Program-made: the position numbers and the translations under genes
Shown: piece after piece, positions 1 through 14,465 of the stretch
Position numbering within the stretch: the first letter of the stretch is position 1
Layout of the letters: every line of letters starts with the position of its first letter
The notes under the pieces: model-generated
What the model was told of the DNA's origin: nothing
What the model saw: only the letters and a program-made list of their open reading frames with translations
Databases searched by the model: none
Source of the DNA: Limnanthes douglasii subsp. nivea
Lineage: Eukaryota; Streptophyta; Magnoliopsida; Brassicales; Limnanthaceae
Direction: 5' to 3'
Length of the DNA stretch: 64,000 nt
NCBI GenBank assembly: GCA_036936605.1
Contig: JAUPFV010000005.1
Location: 128,413,572-128,477,571 of the forward strand

Positions 1-1690
1 TTAGAACAAGGTAATCCACAAATTAACAATGATGCTCCACTTGAGGGTTCTAACCACGATACAGATATGGTTTAGGTTGAACAAGAGGAACCTCAAGATA
101 ATCTTCCACAAGGGAATCAAAATGACATCGTTCATAATGATCACACTCTACCTCCTCAAGAAGTACAACAAGAGGAAATAGTGTCATTAAGAAGGTCCAC
201 TAGAGAAATGAAGAGTAATATAGGTCTAGACTTTATAGTATATCTTCAGGAGCATGATGAGTTATGTGTTGGAACTGTAGATGATCCCTCATCCTACAAA
301 CAGGCCATGGCAAGCTCTGAATCCCAAAAGTAGATTGACACTATGAAAGAAGAGTGTAAATTAATGCAGGATAATGCGGTATGGGATCTTGTCCTATTAC
401 GTGAACGAAAAAAGGAAATTGGTTGTAAATGGGTTTACAAAACCAAACGCAATTCCCTAGGTAATGTGGAAAGACATAAAGCACGTCTTGTAGCGAAATT
501 TTATACTCAGCGTGAAGGGATTAATTTTAAAGAAACCTTCGCTCCGGTATCGACGAAGGATTCCTTTAGAACAATCATGGCATTACTTGCACATTTTGAC
601 CTTGAGCTTCATTAGATAGATGTTATGACCGCTATTTTCAATGGTAATATTGAGGAAACGATCTATATGGTGCAGCCAGAACACTTTGTAGAAAGTAACT
701 CAAAAGATCTGGTTTGCATGCTTAAGAAATCCATTTATGGGCCTAAACAAGCCTCTCGTCAATGGCATAACAAATTCCTTGAGGTGATAGTCTGTTATGA
801 CTTTGAGATCAACTCGGTTGAGGATTGTGTGCATCACAAGTTCAATGGGAGTAATTTCATATCTCTTATATTATATGTGGATGACATATTGCTTGCCTCG
901 AACAATAAGGAATTGTTACACACTACAAAAATATTTCTATCAGACAAGTTTGATATGATGGATCTTGGTGATGCCAATTTTGTGTTAGGAATCCAGATAC
1001 ATCGAGATCGTTCTCGTGGTATTCTTGAATTATCACAAACGACATTCCTTAAAAGTGTTTTACAACGTTACGAATTGGCAGATTGCAAAACCCTAAGTAC
1101 CCCCATAGCAAAGGGTGACAGACTTAGTCTGAGTCAATGTCCTAAGACAAAACTTGAGATTGAGGAAATGAAAACGGTCCCTTATGCTTCAGGAGTTGGG
1201 AGTTTAATGTATGCTTAAGTTTGTACTAGGCCGGACATTTCCTTTGTTGTATATATGTTGGGGAGATATGTTAGTAGCCCAAGAACGGATAACTGGAAAG
1301 TAGTTAAAAGAGTACTCCGATATATGCAAGGAACAAATGGGCACATGTTGACATATAGGAAGTCGGATAAACTGGAGATCATTGGGTATTCCGACTCAGA
1401 TTTTGGTGGATGCGCAGACACATAAAAAAGCACGTCAGGCAACATATTCTTATTGGCTGGAGGTGCAATATCCTGGAAAAGTGTAAAGCAAACACTTATT
1501 ACATCGTCCACCATGGTAGCAGAATTTGTTGCATGCTTTAAGGCATCAAGCCAAGCACTGTGGCTGTGGAATTTTGTTACTGGATTACGCATTGTGCAAA
1601 GGATAGAGGGTCTCATGAGGTTATATTGCGATAACAATTCTGCAATGAAGTACTCTAACAACAACATGAGCTCGTCTAAATCCAAACACA
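1..1690 (+). pseudogene. Ty1/copia (Tork/TNT1-like) pol remnant: RT and RNase H
   Basis: The polyprotein tail would reverse-transcribe the element RNA and degrade the RNA strand. One frame can be followed from base 1 to about 1690. It holds the linker after integrase (SLRRSTRE), the RT start (GCKWVYKTKR at about 421-450), KARLVAKF, the RT active site YVDD (874-885), LMYA, and RNase H motifs SWKSVKQT and YCDNNSA, ending at SKSKHM. The frame is broken only by stops at 73, 331, 613, 1216 and 1423, with no frameshift. Several look like single changes from Gln or Trp codons. The 5' part lies outside the window. The 3' end, the LTR and the last RNase H residues are missing because satellite 1 begins here. 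The copia assignment is firm; the lineage is inferred from overall similarity. Confidence 0.93.
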
Positions 1691-1706
1691 TGGAAACAAT
1701 AAATAA

Positions 1707-3420
1707 TTGTTTAAACATCTCCAAAAGTCCTATTATTCGACAGTAGTAAAAAATACAGTAACTTTTACTAATCACGTAGATATAAAAAATTAATGAGAAA
1801 TTAAAATAAATAAATTATATCGGTATCTGAAGCCAAGTTATGGACTTGGAAAGGTGATGGTAACAACAAAAATCGTGAGTACCGGTTAAAGATAACATTA
1901 TCTCCAGAATTTCTATTTTTAGAAATTAGTTAAAAATACCGAAACTTTTCCATCACGTAGATATCGAAATATGATGTAGAATTAAAAAAACAATCATATG
2001 ATTTCGACATCTGAAGCCAAAATTATGGACTTGCGAAGGTGATGGTAACAAAAACAAATCGTGAGTACCGGTTCATGTCAAGAATTCCTATTTTTCGACA
2101 TTAGTTAAAAAATACCAAAAATTTACAATCACAAAGATATCCAAAATTAATATGGGATTTAAAAAAATATGGTTATTCCGAAATCCGAATCCCAAGTTAC
2201 GGACTTGTAAATGTGATGGTAACAAAAACAAATCGTAAGTACTCATCTCCAGAATCTTATTTTTCGACATTAATTAGAAAATACATAAATTTTATCATTA
2301 CGTAGATATCAGAACATAATGTGGAATTAAAAAAACAATTGTATGATTCCGACATCTAAAGCCAAACGTACGGACTTGAAAAGGTGATTGATGGTAACAA
2401 AAACTAATAGTGCGTATCAGTTCATCTCCAGAAATCCTATTTTTCGACATTCGCTAAAAACAATTGAAACTTTCCCATTACGTACATATCCAAAATTGAT
2501 GTGGAATTAAAAAAAATCATATTATTCCGACACGCGAAGCCAAAGTTACACACTTGCAAAGGTGATGGTAAGAATAAACAATTGTTTAAACATCTGCAGA
2601 AGTCGTATTATTCGACAGTAGTTAAAAAATAATGTAACTTTTACTAATCACTTAGATATAAAAAATTAATGTGGGATAAAAAAAGATTATATTGGCATCT
2701 GAAGCCAAAGTTATGGACTTGCAAAGGGAATGGTAACAACAAAAATCGTGAGTACCTGTTAAAAATAACGTTATCTCTAGATTTTCTATTTTTAGACATT
2801 AGTTAAAAATACCTAAACTTTACCATCACGCATATATCGAAATATAATATAGAATTAAAAATATAATCATATGATTCCGACATCCGAAACCAAAGTTACA
2901 GACTTGCAAAGGTGATGGTAACAAAAACAAATCGTGAGTACCGGTTCATCACAAGAATTTCTATTTTTCGACAATATCCAAAATTAATTTGGGATTTAAA
3001 ACAAATCTGGTTATTCTTAAATCTGAAGCCAAAGTTACGGACTTGCAAAGGTGATGGTAACAAAAAAAAATCGTAAGTACCAACTCATCTCCAAAATTCT
3101 TATTTTTTGACATTAGTTAAAAAAATACATAAACTTTACCATCACGTAGATATCAAAAAATAATGTGGAATTAAGAAAACAATCGTATGATTCGGCATCT
3201 AAAGCCAAACTTACGGACTTGCAAAGGTGATGGTAACAAAAACAAATCGTAAGTATCAGTTCTTCTCCAGAATTCTTATTTTTCAACATTAGTTAAAAAA
3301 CACCTCAACTTTACCATTACGTACATATCCAAAATTAACGCGGAATTTAAAAAAATCAAATTATTTCGACATGTGAAGCCAAAGTTACGGACTTGCAAAG
3401 GCGATGGAAACAATAAACAA
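1707..3420 (+). repeat. Higher-order repeat in satellite 1 (about 5 monomers)
   Basis: A distinctive monomer with TTGTTTAAACATCT starts at 1707, 2582 and 3421, spacings of 875 and 839 bp, close to five monomers. Each is followed by a monomer with TTATATTGGCATCTGAAG-type sequence and an inserted TTAAAAATAAC. The same two-monomer signature returns at 16278 and 19239. The period is by eye. Confidence 0.7.
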
Positions 3421-6400
3421 TTGTTTAAACATCTCCAAAAGTCCTATTATTCGACAGTAATATAGTAACTTTACTAATCACGTAGATATCAAAAAGTAAT
3501 GTGGAATTAAAAAACCAGATTATATTGGCATCTGAAGACAAAGTTATGGACTTGCAAAGGTGATGGTAACAACAAAAATCATGAGTACGGGTAAACATAA
3601 CATCATCTCCAGAATTTCAATTTTTAGACTTTAGTTAAAAATACATAAACATTTCCATCACGTAGATATCGAAATATAATGTAGAATTAAAAAAATAATC
3701 ATATGATTCCGACATCTGAAGCCAAACTTACGGACATCCAAATGTGATGGTAACATGAACAAATCGTGACTATCAGTTCATCTCTAGAATTCCTATTTTT
3801 GACATTAGTTAATAAATAACGAAACTATACAATCACGTAAATATCAAAAATAAATGTAGAATTTAAAAAAAATCACATTATTCCGACATCTGAAGCCAAA
3901 GTTATGGACTTGCAAAGGTGAAGGTAATAATATAAAATTGTTAGTAGGTGTTCATCTCCAAAAAATCTTATTTTTCGACATTAGTTAAAAAGTATCGAAA
4001 GTTTACCATCACGTACATATCCAAAATTAATGTTGAATTAAAAAAATTCATATTATACCGACATCTGAAGCCAAAGTTACGGGCATATCCAGAATTCTAA
4101 TTTTTCGACATTAATTAAAAAATATCAAAACTTTACAATCACGTAGAGATCGAAAAATAAAAACAGAATTAAAAAAATCATATGATTACGACATCCGAAG
4201 TAAAAATTACGCATTTGCAAAGGTGATGGTAACAAAAACAAATCGTGAGTACCTATTCATCTCAAGAATTTCTATTTTTCGACATTAGTTAAAAAATACC
4301 AAAAATTTACCATCACATAGTTATCTAAAGTTAATTAGGAATTTTAAAAAATCTAGTTATTCTGACATCCGAAGCTAGAGTAACGGACTTGCAATTGTAA
4401 TGGTACCAATAAATCGCGAGTACCTGGTCATCTCTAAAATTCTAGTTTTTTTATATTAGTTAAAAAATATAGTAACTTTACTATCGCATAGATGTAGAAT
4501 TAAAAAAATCATATTATTTCGACACCCGAAGCCAAAGTTGTGGACTTGCCAAGTAATGGTAACAATCAAAAATCGTGAGTATCACTTCATCTCCATAAAT
4601 CCTATTTTTGAATATTAGATAAAAAATACCGAAACTTTACAATCACATAGATATAAAAAAAATTAACGTGGAATTAAAAAAACAGATTATATTGACATCT
4701 GGAGGCAAAGTTATGGACTTGCAAAGGTGATGGTAGCAACAAAAATCGTGAGTACAGGTTAAAAATAACGTCATCTCCAAGATTTTCTATTTTTAGACAT
4801 TAGTTAAAAATACCAAAACTTTTCCATCACGTAGATATCAAAATATAATGTAGAATTGAAAAAATATTCATATGATTCCGACATCCGAATCCAAAGTTAC
4901 GGACTTGCAAAGGTGATGGTAACAAAAACAAATCGTGAGTACCGGTTCTTCTCAAGAATTCGTATTTTTCGACATTAGTTAAAAATATAGAATTTTTACG
5001 ATCACGTAGATATCAAAAATTAATATGGAATTAAAAAATCAGATTATTCTGACATCGAAGCAGAAGTTACGGACTTGCGAAGGTGATCGTAAAAAATCAA
5101 ATCGTGAGTACAAGGCCATCTACAAAATTCCAATTCTTTGACATTAGTTAAAAAATACCAAAACTTTACAATGACATAGATATTGAAAAATAAAGTAGAA
5201 CTAAAAAAAGCATATGATTCTGACATACGAAGCCAAATTTAAGGACTTCCAAAGGTTATATTAACCAAAACAAACCGTGAGTACAGGTTCATCCCAAGAA
5301 TTCCAATTTCTAACGTGAGTTAAAAAATAACAAAACTTTACCATCACGTAGATATTGAAAAATAATGTAGAACTAAACAATCATATGATTCTGACATCTG
5401 AAGCCAAAATCATGAAGTTGCAAAGGTTATTGTAACCAAAACAAACCTTGAGTAGCGAATCATCTCCAGAATTCCTATTTTTCGACATAGTTAAAAACTA
5501 CCAAAACTTTACCGTCACGTAAAAATATCCAAAGTTAATATTGATTTAAAAAATAAGATTTTTCAGAACTTTGAAGCCAAAGTTAAGGACTTGCAAAGGT
5601 GATGGTAACAAAATTAATCGTGAGTACCAGATCATTTCCAGAATTCCAATTTTTCTACGTGAGTTAAAAAATTTTGAAACTTTACACTCACGTAGGTATC
5701 AAAAAATAATGTAGAACTAGAAGAATCATATGATTCCGACATCTGAAGCCAAAGTTACGGACTTGCAAAGGTTATTGTAACAAAAAAAACGTGAGTTCTG
5801 GTTCATCTCCAATATTCCTATTTTTTTACATAATTTAAAAATTATGAAACTTTACCATCACGTAAATATCTAAATTTAATGTGGAATTAAAAAAATCAGA
5901 TTTTTCCGACATTTGAAGCCAAAGTTACGGACTTGCAAAAGTGATGAGAACAACAAAAATCGTGAGTACTAGGTCATCTCCAGAATTCGATTTTTTTACA
6001 TTAGTTAAAAAATATGAAACTTTACCATCACGCAGATATCATAAAATAATATAGAACTAAAAAATTCATATGATTCCGAAATCTGAAGCCAAAGTTACAG
6101 ACTTGCAAAGGTGATGGTAAACAAATCGTGAGTACCAGGTTATCTACATAATTCCAATTTTTCAAGATTAGAAAAAAATATCAAAACATTTCAATCACAT
6201 AGATATCGAAAAATAATTATAAAAACCATATTATTCCAACATTCGAAGCCAAAGTTACGGACTTGCGAAGGTGATGGTAACAAAAACAAATCGTGAGTAC
6301 GGGTTAATCTCCAAAATTCCTATTTTTTGACATTATTAAAAAAATACCAAAACTTTACCATGATATAGATATCCAAAATTAAAGTGGAACTAAAAAAATC

Positions 6401-8061
6401 AGATTATTCCGACATCTGAAGCCAAACTTACGGACTTGCAAAAAGGATGGTAATAAACAAAATCGTGAGTACCGGGTCATGTCTAGAATTCTTATTTTTT
6501 GACATTAAAAAAATAAGATTATATGGACTTGCAAAGGTGATGGTAATAATAAAAAATCGTTAGTAGGTGTTCATTTTCAAAAGTTCTATTTTTCGACATT
6601 AGTTAAAAAGTATCGAAACTTTACCATCACGTACATATAAAAAATTAATGTTAAATTAAAAAATAATATTATACCGGCATCTACGGACTTGCAAGGTGAT
6701 GTTAAGAACAAAATAGTGAGTACCGGGTCATCTCCAGAATTTCAATTTTTCGACATTAGTTAAACAATATGGAAACTTTACCATCACGTAGATATCAAAA
6801 ATTAATGTAGAACTAAAAATAATCATATGATTCTGAAATCCGAAGCCAAAGTTACGGCATTGCAAATGTGATGGTAACAAAAACAAATCCTGAGTCCCGG
6901 TTCATATCAAGAAATCCTATTTTTGGACATCAGTTAAAAATACCAAAAATTTACCATCATATAGATATCCAAAATTTATTTGGAATTAAAAATAAATATA
7001 TTTGTTTTAACATTCGAAGCTAAAGATATGAACTTACAAAGTAACAACAAAAATCGTGAGTATATGTTCATCTCAAGAATTCCTATTTTTCAAATAATAC
7101 CAAAAATCTATCACATAAAGATCCAAAATTAATGTGGAATAAAAAAATCAGCTTATACCGACATCCAAAGCCAAAGTTACGGACTTGCAAAGGTGATGAT
7201 AACAAAGAAAATCGTGTGTATTGGGTCATCTCTAGAATTAAAATATTTCGACATTAGTAGAAAAATACCTAAACTTTACCATCATGTAGATATAAAAAAA
7301 CATGTAGAATTTAAAAAATTATATTATTCTGACATTCGATCCCAAAGTTACAGACTTGCGAAGATGATTGTAACAAAAATAAATCGTGAGTATCAGTTCA
7401 TCTCTAGAATTCCATTTTTTCGAAATTAGTTAAAAAGTACCAAAACTTTACCATCACGTAGATATCCAAAATTAATTTGGAATTAAAAAAATTCATATGA
7501 TTAGTTACAGACTTGCAAAAGTGATGGTAACAAAAACAAATCGTGAGTACCGGTCAGCTCTAAAATTCCAATTATTGACATTAGGTAAAAAATACTGAAC
7601 ATTTACCATCACATAGATATTAAAAAATAATGTAGAATTAAAAAAAAATTCATATGATTCTGACATCTGAAGCCAAATTTATGGACTTGCAAACGTGATG
7701 GTAGCAAAAACAAATCGTGTGTACAGGTTCATCTCCAAATTCCTACTTCGACATTAGGTAAAAAATACCGAAACTTTACCATTTGGTAGATATCCAACGT
7801 TAATGTGGAATTAAAGCAATATTACGATTATTCCGAACTCCAAAGCCATAGTTACGGACTTGCAAAAATGATGGTAACAAAAACAAATCGTGAGTATTGG
7901 TTCATCGCCAAAATTCCAATTTTTGACATTAGTTAAAAAATACAAAAAATTTACCATCACGTAGATATCCAAAATTAATGTGGAATTAGAGAAATCAAAT
8001 TATTCCGACATCCGAAGCAAAAGTTATGGACTTGCAAAGGTGATGGTAAGAATAAAAAAAT

Positions 8062-10531
8062 GTTAGTAGGTGTTCATCTGCAAAAGGAATATTTTATTAC
8101 ACTAGTTAAAAAATACGATAACTTTACAAATTACGTAGATATCAAAAATTAATGTGGAATTTAAAAAAAAATATTGTATTGGCATCCGAAGCTAAAGTTA
8201 TGGAAGTCAAATGTGATGGTAATATCAAAAATTGTGACTACCGACCGAGTCATATCTAGAATACCTATTGTTCTACATTAGTGAAAAAATACCGAAACTT
8301 TACAATCACATAGAAATCGAAAAATAATGTATTCTGAAAAGTTACAGAATTGGAAAGGTGATGGTAACAAAAACAAATCGTGAGTGCAGGATCATCTCAA
8401 GAATTTCTATTTTTCGACATTAGTTAAAAAATACCAAAAAATTACCATCACATAGATATCCAAAATAAATTTGGAATTAAAAAAATCTGGTTATTCCGAC
8501 CTCCCAAGCTAAAGTTACTGACTTGCAAAGGTGATGGTAATAATAAAAATCATGATTACCGGGTCATCTCCAGAATTCCAATTTTTTGACATTAGTTAAA
8601 AAATACCGAAACTTTACCATCACGAAGATATAAAAAATAATGTAGTATTAAAAAAATTAATTTCGACATCTGAAGCGAAAGTTACAGACTTGTGAAGATG
8701 ATGGTAACAAAAACAAATCGTGTGTATCAGTTCATCTCTAGAATTCCGTTTTTTTTACATTAGTTAAAAAATACCAAAACTTTACCATCACGTAGATATC
8801 CAATATTAATTTGGATTTAAAAAATCATATTATTCCGACATCGGAAGCCAAATTTACAGACTTGAAAAGGTGATGGTAACAATAAAAAATGTTGATAAGT
8901 GTTCATCTGCAAAAGTCCTTATTTTCGATAATAATTAAAAAATACCAGAACTTTACCAATCACGTAGATATCAAAACTTAATGTGAAATTAAAAAAACAG
9001 ATTATATTGGCATCTGAAGCCAAGGTACGTACTTGTAAAGGCGATGGTAACAACAAAAATTGTGAGTACCGAGTCATCTCCACAATTTCAATTTTTTGAC
9101 ATTAGTTAAAAAATACATAAACTTTACCATCACGTAAATATCAAACAATAATATAGAATAAAAAAAAATCATAGGATTCCGACATCCAAAGCCAAAGGCA
9201 AAAGTGATGGTAAGAAAAACAAATCTTGAGTATCGATTCATCTCAAGAATTTTGTTTTTTCGACATTAGTTAAAAATGCAGAAAATTTACCATCACATAT
9301 ATATATATATATATATATCCAAAATAAATTTGGAATTCAAAAAATCTAGTTATTCCGACCTCCGAAGCTAAAGGTACGGACTTGCAATGGTGATGGTAAC
9401 AATAAAAATCATGAGTACCGGGTCATCTCTAGAATTCCAATTTTTAGACATTAGTTAAAAAATAACAAAAGTTTACCATAAGGAAGATATAAAAAATAAC
9501 TTAGTATCATAAAAATTTATTTCGACATCTGAAGCAAAAGTTACGGACTTGCGAAGATGATGGTAACAAAAACAAATTGTGAGTATCAGTTCATCTCTAG
9601 AATTCCTATTTTTTTACAATAGTTAAAAAATACCGAAACTTTACCATCATGTAGATATCCAAAATTAACGTGGAATTAAAAAAATCAGATTATTCCGACA
9701 TCCGAAGCAAAAGTTACGGACTTGTAAAGGTGATGGTAACAATGAAAAAATTGTTAGTAGGTGTTCATCTGCAAAAGGCCTATTTTACGATAGTAGTTAA
9801 AAGATATTGAAACTTTACTAATCACGTAGATATCAAAAATTAATGTGGAATTAAAAAAAATTATATTGGCATCCGAAGCTAAAGTTATGGACTTGTAAAT
9901 GTGATGGTAACAACAAAAATCGTGAGTACCGAACGGGTCATATCCAGAAATTAAATTTTTTAACATTAGTTAAAAAATATCGTCACTTTACCATCACATA
10001 AAAGTAAAAAAATATGATTGCTACATACCGACCCGTTCATCCCAAGAATTTTATTTTTCGACATTAGTTAAAAAATGCCAAAAATTTACTATCACATAGA
10101 TATCCAAATTAATTTGGAATTAAAAAAATGGTTATTCTAGCATCTGAAGCTAAAGTTACGAACTTGCAAAGGTGATGTTAACAATAAAAATCGTGAGTAC
10201 CGGGTCATCCCCAGAATTCTAATTTTTTTATTAGTTAATAATACCAAAACTTTTCCATCACGTAGATATAAAAAAATACGGTAGAATTAAAAAAATATGA
10301 TTCCGACATCTGAAACCAAAGTTACGGACTTGCAAATTTGGTGGTAACAAAAACAAATCATTCATATCGGTTCATCTCTAGAATTCCTATTTTTCGACAT
10401 TAGTAAAAAAATAGCGAAACATTACATCACATAGATATCTAAAATTAATGTGAAATTAAAAGAATCAGATTATTCTAACACTCGAAGCAAAAGTTACGGA
10501 CTTGCAAATAAGTTGGTAATCATATAAAATT
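8062..10531 (+). repeat. Second higher-order pattern in satellite 1
   Basis: A monomer variant with GTTAGTAGGTGTTCATCTGC or a close form begins at about 8062, 8890, 9753 and 10532, spacings of about 828, 863 and 779 bp. Each is followed by a monomer with TTGGCATCCGAAGC-type sequence. Three of these carry ACCGA(A/C)CG(A/G)GTCATATC. This is a different five-monomer-like unit from the one at the left edge. Spacing is irregular, so confidence is lower. Confidence 0.5.
9297..9318. repeat. (AT)n microsatellite inside a satellite monomer
   Basis: About 22 bases of alternating A and T expand the ATAGATAT segment of one satellite 1 monomer. It is a local length mutation with no wider signal. Confidence 0.95.
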
Positions 10532-11970
10532 GTTAGTAAGTCTTGATCTACAAAAGTCCTATTTTTCGATAGTAGTTAAAAAAATACTACAGCTTTACTA
10601 ATCACATAGATGTAAAAAATTATTGTAGAATTTAAAAAAATCATATTATACCGACATTCGAAGCAAAGTTACAGACTTGCAAATGTGATAGGAACAATAA
10701 AAAAGTGTTAGTAGGTGTTCATCTTCAAAAGGCCTATTTTTCGACAGTAGTTAAAAATATTGTAACTTTATTAATCACATAGATATAAAAATTTAATATG
10801 GAATAAAAAAATATTATATTGGCATCTGAAGCCAAAGTTATGGACTTGCAAAGGTGATGGTAACAACAAAAATTGTAAGTACCGAACGAGTCATATCTAG
10901 AACACCAATTGTTCTACATTAGCTAAAAAATACCAAAACTTTACCATCACGTAGAAATTGAAAAATAATGTAGAATTAAAAAAAAAATCATATCATTCTG
11001 ACATCCGAAGCTAAAGTTCCAGACTTGTAAAGGTGATGGTAACAAAAACAAATCGTGTGTAGAGGTTCATCTCAAGAATTTCTATTTTTTTTACATTAGT
11101 TTAAAAAATGCCGAAAATTTACCAAAACAAATCGTGAGTATCCGGATAGATATCCAAAGTTAATGTGCGATAAAAAAAATAAAATTATTCTGACACCCGA
11201 AGCCAAAGTTACGGATTTTGAAAGGTGATACTAATTATAAAAAATTGTTAGTAGGTTTTCATCTGCAAAAGTCCTATTTTTCGACCATAGTTAAAAAAAT
11301 ACAATAAATTTACCACATTTACGGACTTGCAAATGTGATGATAATAAAGAAAATCGTGAGTACAGAGTAATCTTTAGAATTCCAAAGTTTCGACCATCAT
11401 GTAGATATTAAAAAATAATCTATAATTAAAAAATCATATTATTCTGACATTCGAAGCCAAAGTTACGGACTTGCAAAGGGGATGGTAACAAAAAGAAATC
11501 GTGAGTACCGGTTCATCTCCAGAATTCCTATTTTTCGACATTAGTTAAAAAATACGACACTTTTCCATCACATATATATCCAAAATTAATGTCGAATTAA
11601 AAAAAATCAAATTATTCCGACATCCGAAGCAAAAGTTACGGAGTTGTAAAGGTGATGGTAACAATAAAAAATCGTTAGTAGGTGTTAATCTCCGAAAGTA
11701 CCATTTTTCGGCATTAATTAAAAAATATCTAAACTTTACCATCACATAGATATCTAAATTAATGTGGAATTAAAAAAATATTATACTGACTTCTGAAGTC
11801 AAAGTTACGACTTGCAAACGTGATGGTAACAACAAAAAATCAAGAGTAACGGGTGATCTCTAGAATTCCAACTTTTTGACATTAGTTAAAAATATCGAAA
11901 CTTTAAAACCACGTAGATATCCAAAATTAATATGGAATTAAAAAAAATCAGATTATTCCGACTTGTAAAA

Positions 11971-14465
11971 ATCACTTTTTCAAGTCCGTAACTTTGGCTT
12001 CAATTGTTAGTATAATCTGTTTTTTTCTAATTCCACACTAATTTAAGATATCTACTTGATGATACAGTTTCGGTATTTTTAACTAATGTTAAAAAATGTA
12101 TTTTAAAGTCGGAATAATCTGATTTTTTAATTCCACATTAATTTTTTATATCTACGTGATGGTAAGGTTTCAGTATTTTTTAACGAATGTCCAAAAATAG
12201 GAATTCTAGAGATGAACCGATACTCGTGATTTTTTTTTTGATACCATCACCTTTGCAAGTCCGAATGTTTAGCTTTGGATGTCTTAATCATATGATTGTT
12301 TTTTTTTATTTTGCATTATTTTTGGATATCTACGTGATGGAAAAGTTTCGGTATTTTTACCTAGTGTTGAAAAATTGGAATTCTGGGGGTGACCCAATAC
12401 TCACAATTGTGTTGTTACTATTACGTTTGCAAGTCCATAACTTTGGCTTTGGTTGTCAATAAATTATGATTATTTTTTAATTAAGCATTAATTTTGATAT
12501 CTATGTGATTGTAAAGTTGGGGTTATTTTTTAATTAATATAAAAAAATAGGAATTCTGGAGATGAACCGATACTCGATATTTATTTTTGTTACCATCACT
12601 TTTGCAAGTCCGTAACTTTTTCTTTGGATTTCGGAATCATATAGTTTTTTATTCTACATTATTTTTCGATATCCAAGTGATGAATTTATTTTGGTATTTT
12701 TAACTAATGTCGAAAAATTAGAATTTTGGAGATGACCCAATACCAACAATTTTGGTTGTTACTATCACGTTTGTAAGTCCATAACTTTGGCTTCGGATGT
12801 CAATATAATCTCATTTTTTCAATTCTACATCAATTTTTGATAACTACATTATGGCAAAGTTTCGATATTTTTTAACTAATGTCGAAAAATAAGAATTCAG
12901 AAGATGAGCTAGTAGTCACGATTTGTTTTTGTTCCATCACCTTTGGAAGTAATTAAGCCTTGGTTTTGGATTCCAAAATAATCTGATTGTTTTAATTCGA
13001 CATTATTTTTAGATATCTACATAATGGTAAAGTTTCGGTAATATTTAATTAATGTCGAAAAATAGAAATATTGGACATGAACCGATACTCATGATTTGTT
13101 TTGGTTACAATAATCTTTGCAAGTCCATAACTTTCGCTTCCGATGTCGGAATCATATGATTTTTCAGTTCTAGATTATTTTTCAATGTGTATGTGATGGT
13201 AAAGTTTCAGTAATTTTAAGTAATATAGTAAAATTGGAGTTCTGGAGATAACTTGGTACTCACAATTTTCTTTGTTACCATCATCTTTGCAAGCCCGTAA
13301 CTTTGTCTTCAGATGTCGGTATAATCTAATTTAAGATATCTTTGTGATGGTAAAGTTTTAGTATTTTTTAACTAATGTAAAAAAGGACTTTTAGAGATGA
13401 ATACCTACTAACGATTTTTTTATTGTTACCATCACATTTGCAACTCCATAACTTTGGCTTCGGATGTCAGAATAATCTTATTTTTTTAATTTCGAATTAA
13501 TTTTGGATATCTATGTGATAGTAAAGTTTGGGAATTTTTTAACTAATGTCGAAAAATTGAAATTCTGGAGATGACCCGGTACTCACGATTTTTATTGTTA
13601 CCATCATCTTTGCAAGTCCGTAACTTTGGCTTCAGATGTCTGAATAACCTGATTTTGTTTTAATTCCAAATTAATGTTGATATATACTTGATGGTAAAGT
13701 TTCAGTATTTTTCTAACTATTTTCGAAAAGTAGGAATTCTTGAGATGAACCGGTACTCAAGATTTGCTTTTGTTTCCATCACTTTTGCAAGTCCGTAACT
13801 TTGGCTTCAGATGTCATGATAATATGATTTTTTTTGAATTCTACATTATTTTTTTATATCTATAGGTTGGTAAAGTTTCGGTATTTTTTAACTAATGTAA
13901 AAGTTTTTGGAATTCTGGAGATTCGGATGTATGAATAACCAAATTTTTTTAATTCCAAATTAATTTTGGACATCTATGTGATAGTAATTTTTTGGTATTT
14001 TTTTAACTAATGTCGAAAAATAGGAATTCTTGAGATGAACCGGTAATCATGATTTTTTTTATTACCATCGTCATTGCAAATCCCTAACTTTGGCTTCGGG
14101 TGTCGGAAACATATGATATTTTTTAATTCTACAATATTTTTTGATATCTACGTAATGCAATTATAATATGTTTTTTAAGTCCACATTAATTTTTAATGTC
14201 TACTTGATTTGTAAAGTTACAATGTTTTTTAAATTCTGTCGAGAAATAGTACTTTTACAGATGAACACCTACTGACAATTTTTTATTGTCACCATCACCT
14301 TTGCAAGTCCGTAACTTTGACTTTAAGTGACAAAATAATCTTATTTTTTTAATTCCACATTAAATTTGGATATCTACGTGATGGTAAAGTTCGTTATTTT
14401 TTAACTAATATCAAAAATAGTAATTTTCGAGATTATCAAATACTCACTATTTGTATTTGTTACCA
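11971..14465 (-). repeat. Satellite 1 array, inverted block B
   Basis: The same ~175-bp monomer is in reverse complement here, read as CAAGTCCGTAACTTTGGCTTC, ATATCTACGTGATGGTAAAG and TTTTTAACTAATGTCGAAAAA. The left switch is at CTTGTAAAAATCACTTTTTCAAG, a near-perfect hairpin with a 5-nt loop at about 11961-11985. The right switch is at about 14465, where reversed GTTACCATC meets forward GATAGTAATTAAAA. Some 14 monomers are involved. Confidence 0.9.

Larger units (their letters stand above)
1690..11970 (+). repeat. Satellite 1 array, forward block A
   Basis: Head-to-tail monomers of about 170-181 bp. The landmark TCACGTAGATAT and its variants recurs at 1772, 1953, 2129 and 2299 and so on to the end of the block. 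Each monomer also carries AAGCCAAAGTTACGGACTTG, GGTGATGGTAAC, AATCGTGAGTACC and TTTTTCGACATTAGTTAAAA. Many contain the perfect palindrome ATCATATGAT. Monomers differ by many substitutions and short indels, so the array is old or heterogeneous. Short open frames here are not conserved and read the repeat on either strand, so I treat none as genes. The size class is typical of plant centromeric satellites; CENH3 binding cannot be seen from sequence. Confidence 0.95.

Noticed and set aside
1215..1775. 186-codon minus-strand frame over the copia tail
   Set aside because: It lies opposite the RNase H frame, where the family motifs are clear, and runs into satellite.
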